A DNA stretch of 64,000 nt from NCBI GenBank assembly GCA_019448385.1, contig JAGTXO010000068.1, positions 1-64,000 of the forward strand, read 5' to 3'. Origin of the DNA: Diacronema lutheri. Its lineage: Eukaryota > Haptophyta > Pavlovophyceae > Pavlovales > Pavlovaceae. Under the pieces are notes generated by a model. The model had not been told where the DNA came from, did not search any database, and was given only the letters and a program-made list of their open reading frames with translations. Below, piece after piece: positions 62,332 to 64,000 of this stretch (position 1 is its first letter; each line of letters begins with the position of its first letter). A program made the position numbers and the translations under genes.

Positions 62332-64000
62332 ATGACGACGACGCGCGGCGCGGCGTTGGCGGAGCGGGCGTTCGAGGCGCTCATGTTCGCGTGCAACGCA
62401 GGCATCGAGGCCGCTGCGCGCGACGCGCTCGACCGCGGCGCGCCGCTCGTCCACCGCGGCGCGGCGCCGCTCGTCGCGGCCGCGCGCGGCGGGCACGACG
62501 CGTGCGTCCGTCTCCTCCTCTCGCGCGGCGCGCCGCCGGGCGACGCGCTCGTCGCGGCGTGCGCGGCGGGCACGGCGTCGATCGTGCGCGCGCTCCTCGC
62601 CGCCGGCGCGCACGCCGACACCACCACGCCCACCGGCATGAGCGCGCTCGCGCTCGCGTGCGCGCTCGGGCACGCGGCCGTCGCCGAGCTGCTGCTCGGC
62701 GCGGGCGCGCGCATCGCGGCGCCGGGCGGCGGGCCGTGCGCGGTGGCATGCGCATGCGCGTCGGGTCACGAGAGCTGCCTTCGCCTCCTCCTCGACGCGC
62801 TGCGCGGCGCGGACGCGCTCGGCACGGGCGCGCTTCCGCCATCGCCGCCGCCGCCGCTCCTTCCGTCGTCCGCGTCCGGCTCGGGCGAGTCACACGCGCC
62901 GTCGGAGCAGCCGGCGCCGTCGGTCCCGGTAATGCTGACGTCGCCGCCGTCGTCACCGCCGTCGTCGCCGCCGCCCGTGCCGCCGCCGCTGCCCGGCGCG
63001 CCGCCGCCGCCCGGCGCGCAGCCGCCGCCGCCGCCGCCTCCGCCAACCGTCACGCCGCTCCTCCTCGCGGCGGCCTTTGGCCACGCCGGCTGCGTGCGGC
63101 TGCTGCTCGACGCGGGCGTGCCCGCCGATGACTTTGAATCACCGTGCGGCGCGGCGCGGCGCAGCGCGGCGACGCCGCTCGCGCTCGCCGCCTTTGAGGG
63201 GCACGCCGCCGTCGTCGCCCTCCTCCTTGCACGCCGCGCGTCGCCGTCCGCGCCGCGCGGCGTGCCGCACGCACCCACCGCGCTCGCCGCCGCGTGCGCC
63301 GAGGACCGCGTTGAGTGCGTCCATCTCCTCCTCGCGCATGGCGCGGAGGCGGACGAGCTCCTCGCGGACGGCGACACGGCGCTCGGCGTCGCGTGCCGCG
63401 CCGGCCACGCGCGCTGCGCCGAAGTTCTCCTCCGCTTCGGCGGCGCCGACCCGCGCGGCGGCGCGGCGTGCGCCCTCACGCCGCTCGCGCGCGCGGCGTG
63501 CGCGGACGACGACGCGGCGTGCGCCGAGCAGCTGCTGCGCGCCGGCGCGGACGTGAGGGCGCCCGCGATCTGCGCGCCCGCGATCGACGCGCCCGCGTCC
63601 GACGCCGCCGCCGGCGCGCGCGCGCGCGCGCTCACGATGCCGCCGTCCGCGCACGCGGCGCACGTCGTCGGCGAGACGAGCGCTGCGATGGCACGGGCAC
63701 GCGCGCTCCGCCGCGCGGCCGCGCTCGGCCCGTGCGCGGCGCTGCTCGGCGCGCTCGCGCCGCTCACGGCGCACGCGGCGCGCCTCGCCGCCGAGCTCGC
63801 GCGCGCCGCGCCGCACGGCTACTGGTTGCGCGCCTCGCAGCAGCTGCGGCCGCGCCTTCGCTCGCTCGACGTCGTCGCGGCGCGCCGGCACGCGGTCGCG
63901 CAGCGGTGCGCGGCCGCGCTCGACGGGTGCGGCGTGGACGACGGCGCGGCCGTCTCCGTCGCCGGGCTCGCGCGCTCGCTCACGCGCAGCGGCGCGCGCT
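62332..64000 (+). CDS. Ankyrin-repeat protein, truncated by the window edge
   Basis: The frame from ATG 62332 is open to the end of the window (about 556 codons, no stop). Ankyrin repeats are clear: PLVAAARGGHDACVRLLLSR, ALALACALGHAAVAELLLGA, CAVACACASGHESCLRLLLD, TPLLLAAAFGHAGCVRLLLD, TPLALAAFEGHAAVVALLLA, ALAAACAEDRVECVHLLLAH, ALGVACRAGHARCAEVLLRF, PLARAACADDDAACAEQLLR. A 75-residue Pro/Ser-rich linker separates the first and second groups. The region after about residue 430 is Ala/Arg-rich with no further repeats. It probably is a protein-interaction scaffold; the C-terminal domain is unknown. Confidence 0.85.
   Translation, partial: MTTTRGAALAERAFEALMFACNAGIEAAARDALDRGAPLVHRGAAPLVAAARGGHDACVRLLLSRGAPPGDALVAACAAGTASIVRALLAAGAHADTTTPTGMSALALACALGHAAVAELLLGAGARIAAPGGGPCAVACACASGHESCLRLLLDALRGADALGTGALPPSPPPPLLPSSASGSGESHAPSEQPAPSVPVMLTSPPSSPPSSPPPVPPPLPGAPPPPGAQPPPPPPPPTVTPLLLAAAFGHAGCVRLLLDAGVPADDFESPCGAARRSAATPLALAAFEGHAAVVALLLARRASPSAPRGVPHAPTALAAACAEDRVECVHLLLAHGAEADELLADGDTALGVACRAGHARCAEVLLRFGGADPRGGAACALTPLARAACADDDAACAEQLLRAGADVRAPAICAPAIDAPASDAAAGARARALTMPPSAHAAHVVGETSAAMARARALRRAAALGPCAALLGALAPLTAHAARLAAELARAAPHGYWLRASQQLRPRLRSLDVVAARRHAVAQRCAAALDGCGVDDGAAVSVAGLARSLTRSGAR

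Overview
The window is the left end of a chromosome from a nuclear eukaryotic genome. It opens with a telomere array: CCCTAA on the + strand, so TTAGGG runs toward the end. Coding DNA is very GC-rich (roughly 70% or more by eye). Genes are compact, carry short GC-rich introns, and often alternate strands. Several proteins have a signal peptide followed by a transit-peptide-like stretch (the glutathione reductase leader ends in an AGAF motif), which fits a microalga with a red-lineage secondary plastid. A haptophyte is my best guess, from composition, tolerance of GC-AG introns and selenoprotein use, but this is inference. There are no rRNA, tRNA or CRISPR features.

Layout. 0-8.5 kb: telomere, a sugar-nucleotide-type dehydrogenase whose stop codon is supplied by a small TA-flanked inverted-repeat transposon, an alpha/beta hydrolase, an arsenite methyltransferase that looks like a selenoprotein with its own SECIS hairpin, and a cyclin with a huge low-complexity N-terminus. 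9-15.6 kb: a muniscin-type protein with an AIR9-like N-terminus, and a secreted or plastid-targeted proline-rich protein. 16.4-22.3 kb: an inverted pair of recent paralogues with a TIR-like 'FVSHAW...WCMFE' domain, flanking a plastid-type membrane protein. 22.4-36.9 kb: a coiled-coil membrane protein, an ARID-chromo-chromoshadow protein, plastid glutathione reductase, an auxin-efflux-carrier-type transporter, an OB-fold/CCCH/methyltransferase protein and an L-fucokinase/GDP-fucose pyrophosphorylase-type enzyme. 36.96-42.87 kb: a gene-poor, AT-richer island with two abutting inverted-repeat elements. 42.9-64 kb: anoctamin, Na+/Ca2+ exchanger, class III aminotransferase, a Golgi-type glycosyltransferase, U5-40K (SNRNP40), SF3B5, an LCAT-type lipase/acyltransferase, and an ankyrin-repeat protein running off the right edge.

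Across the window I placed 43 introns using protein homology and reading phase. About two thirds of the GT donors read GTGCG (most often GTGCGC) instead of GTRAGT. Five introns are best explained as GC-AG. Seven divergent gene pairs have only 10-225 bp between start codons, so they must share promoters. Many introns hold minisatellites; one has multiplied the end of an exon together with its 5' splice site. Exon coordinates are my own models from the sequence and have not been tested against transcripts.
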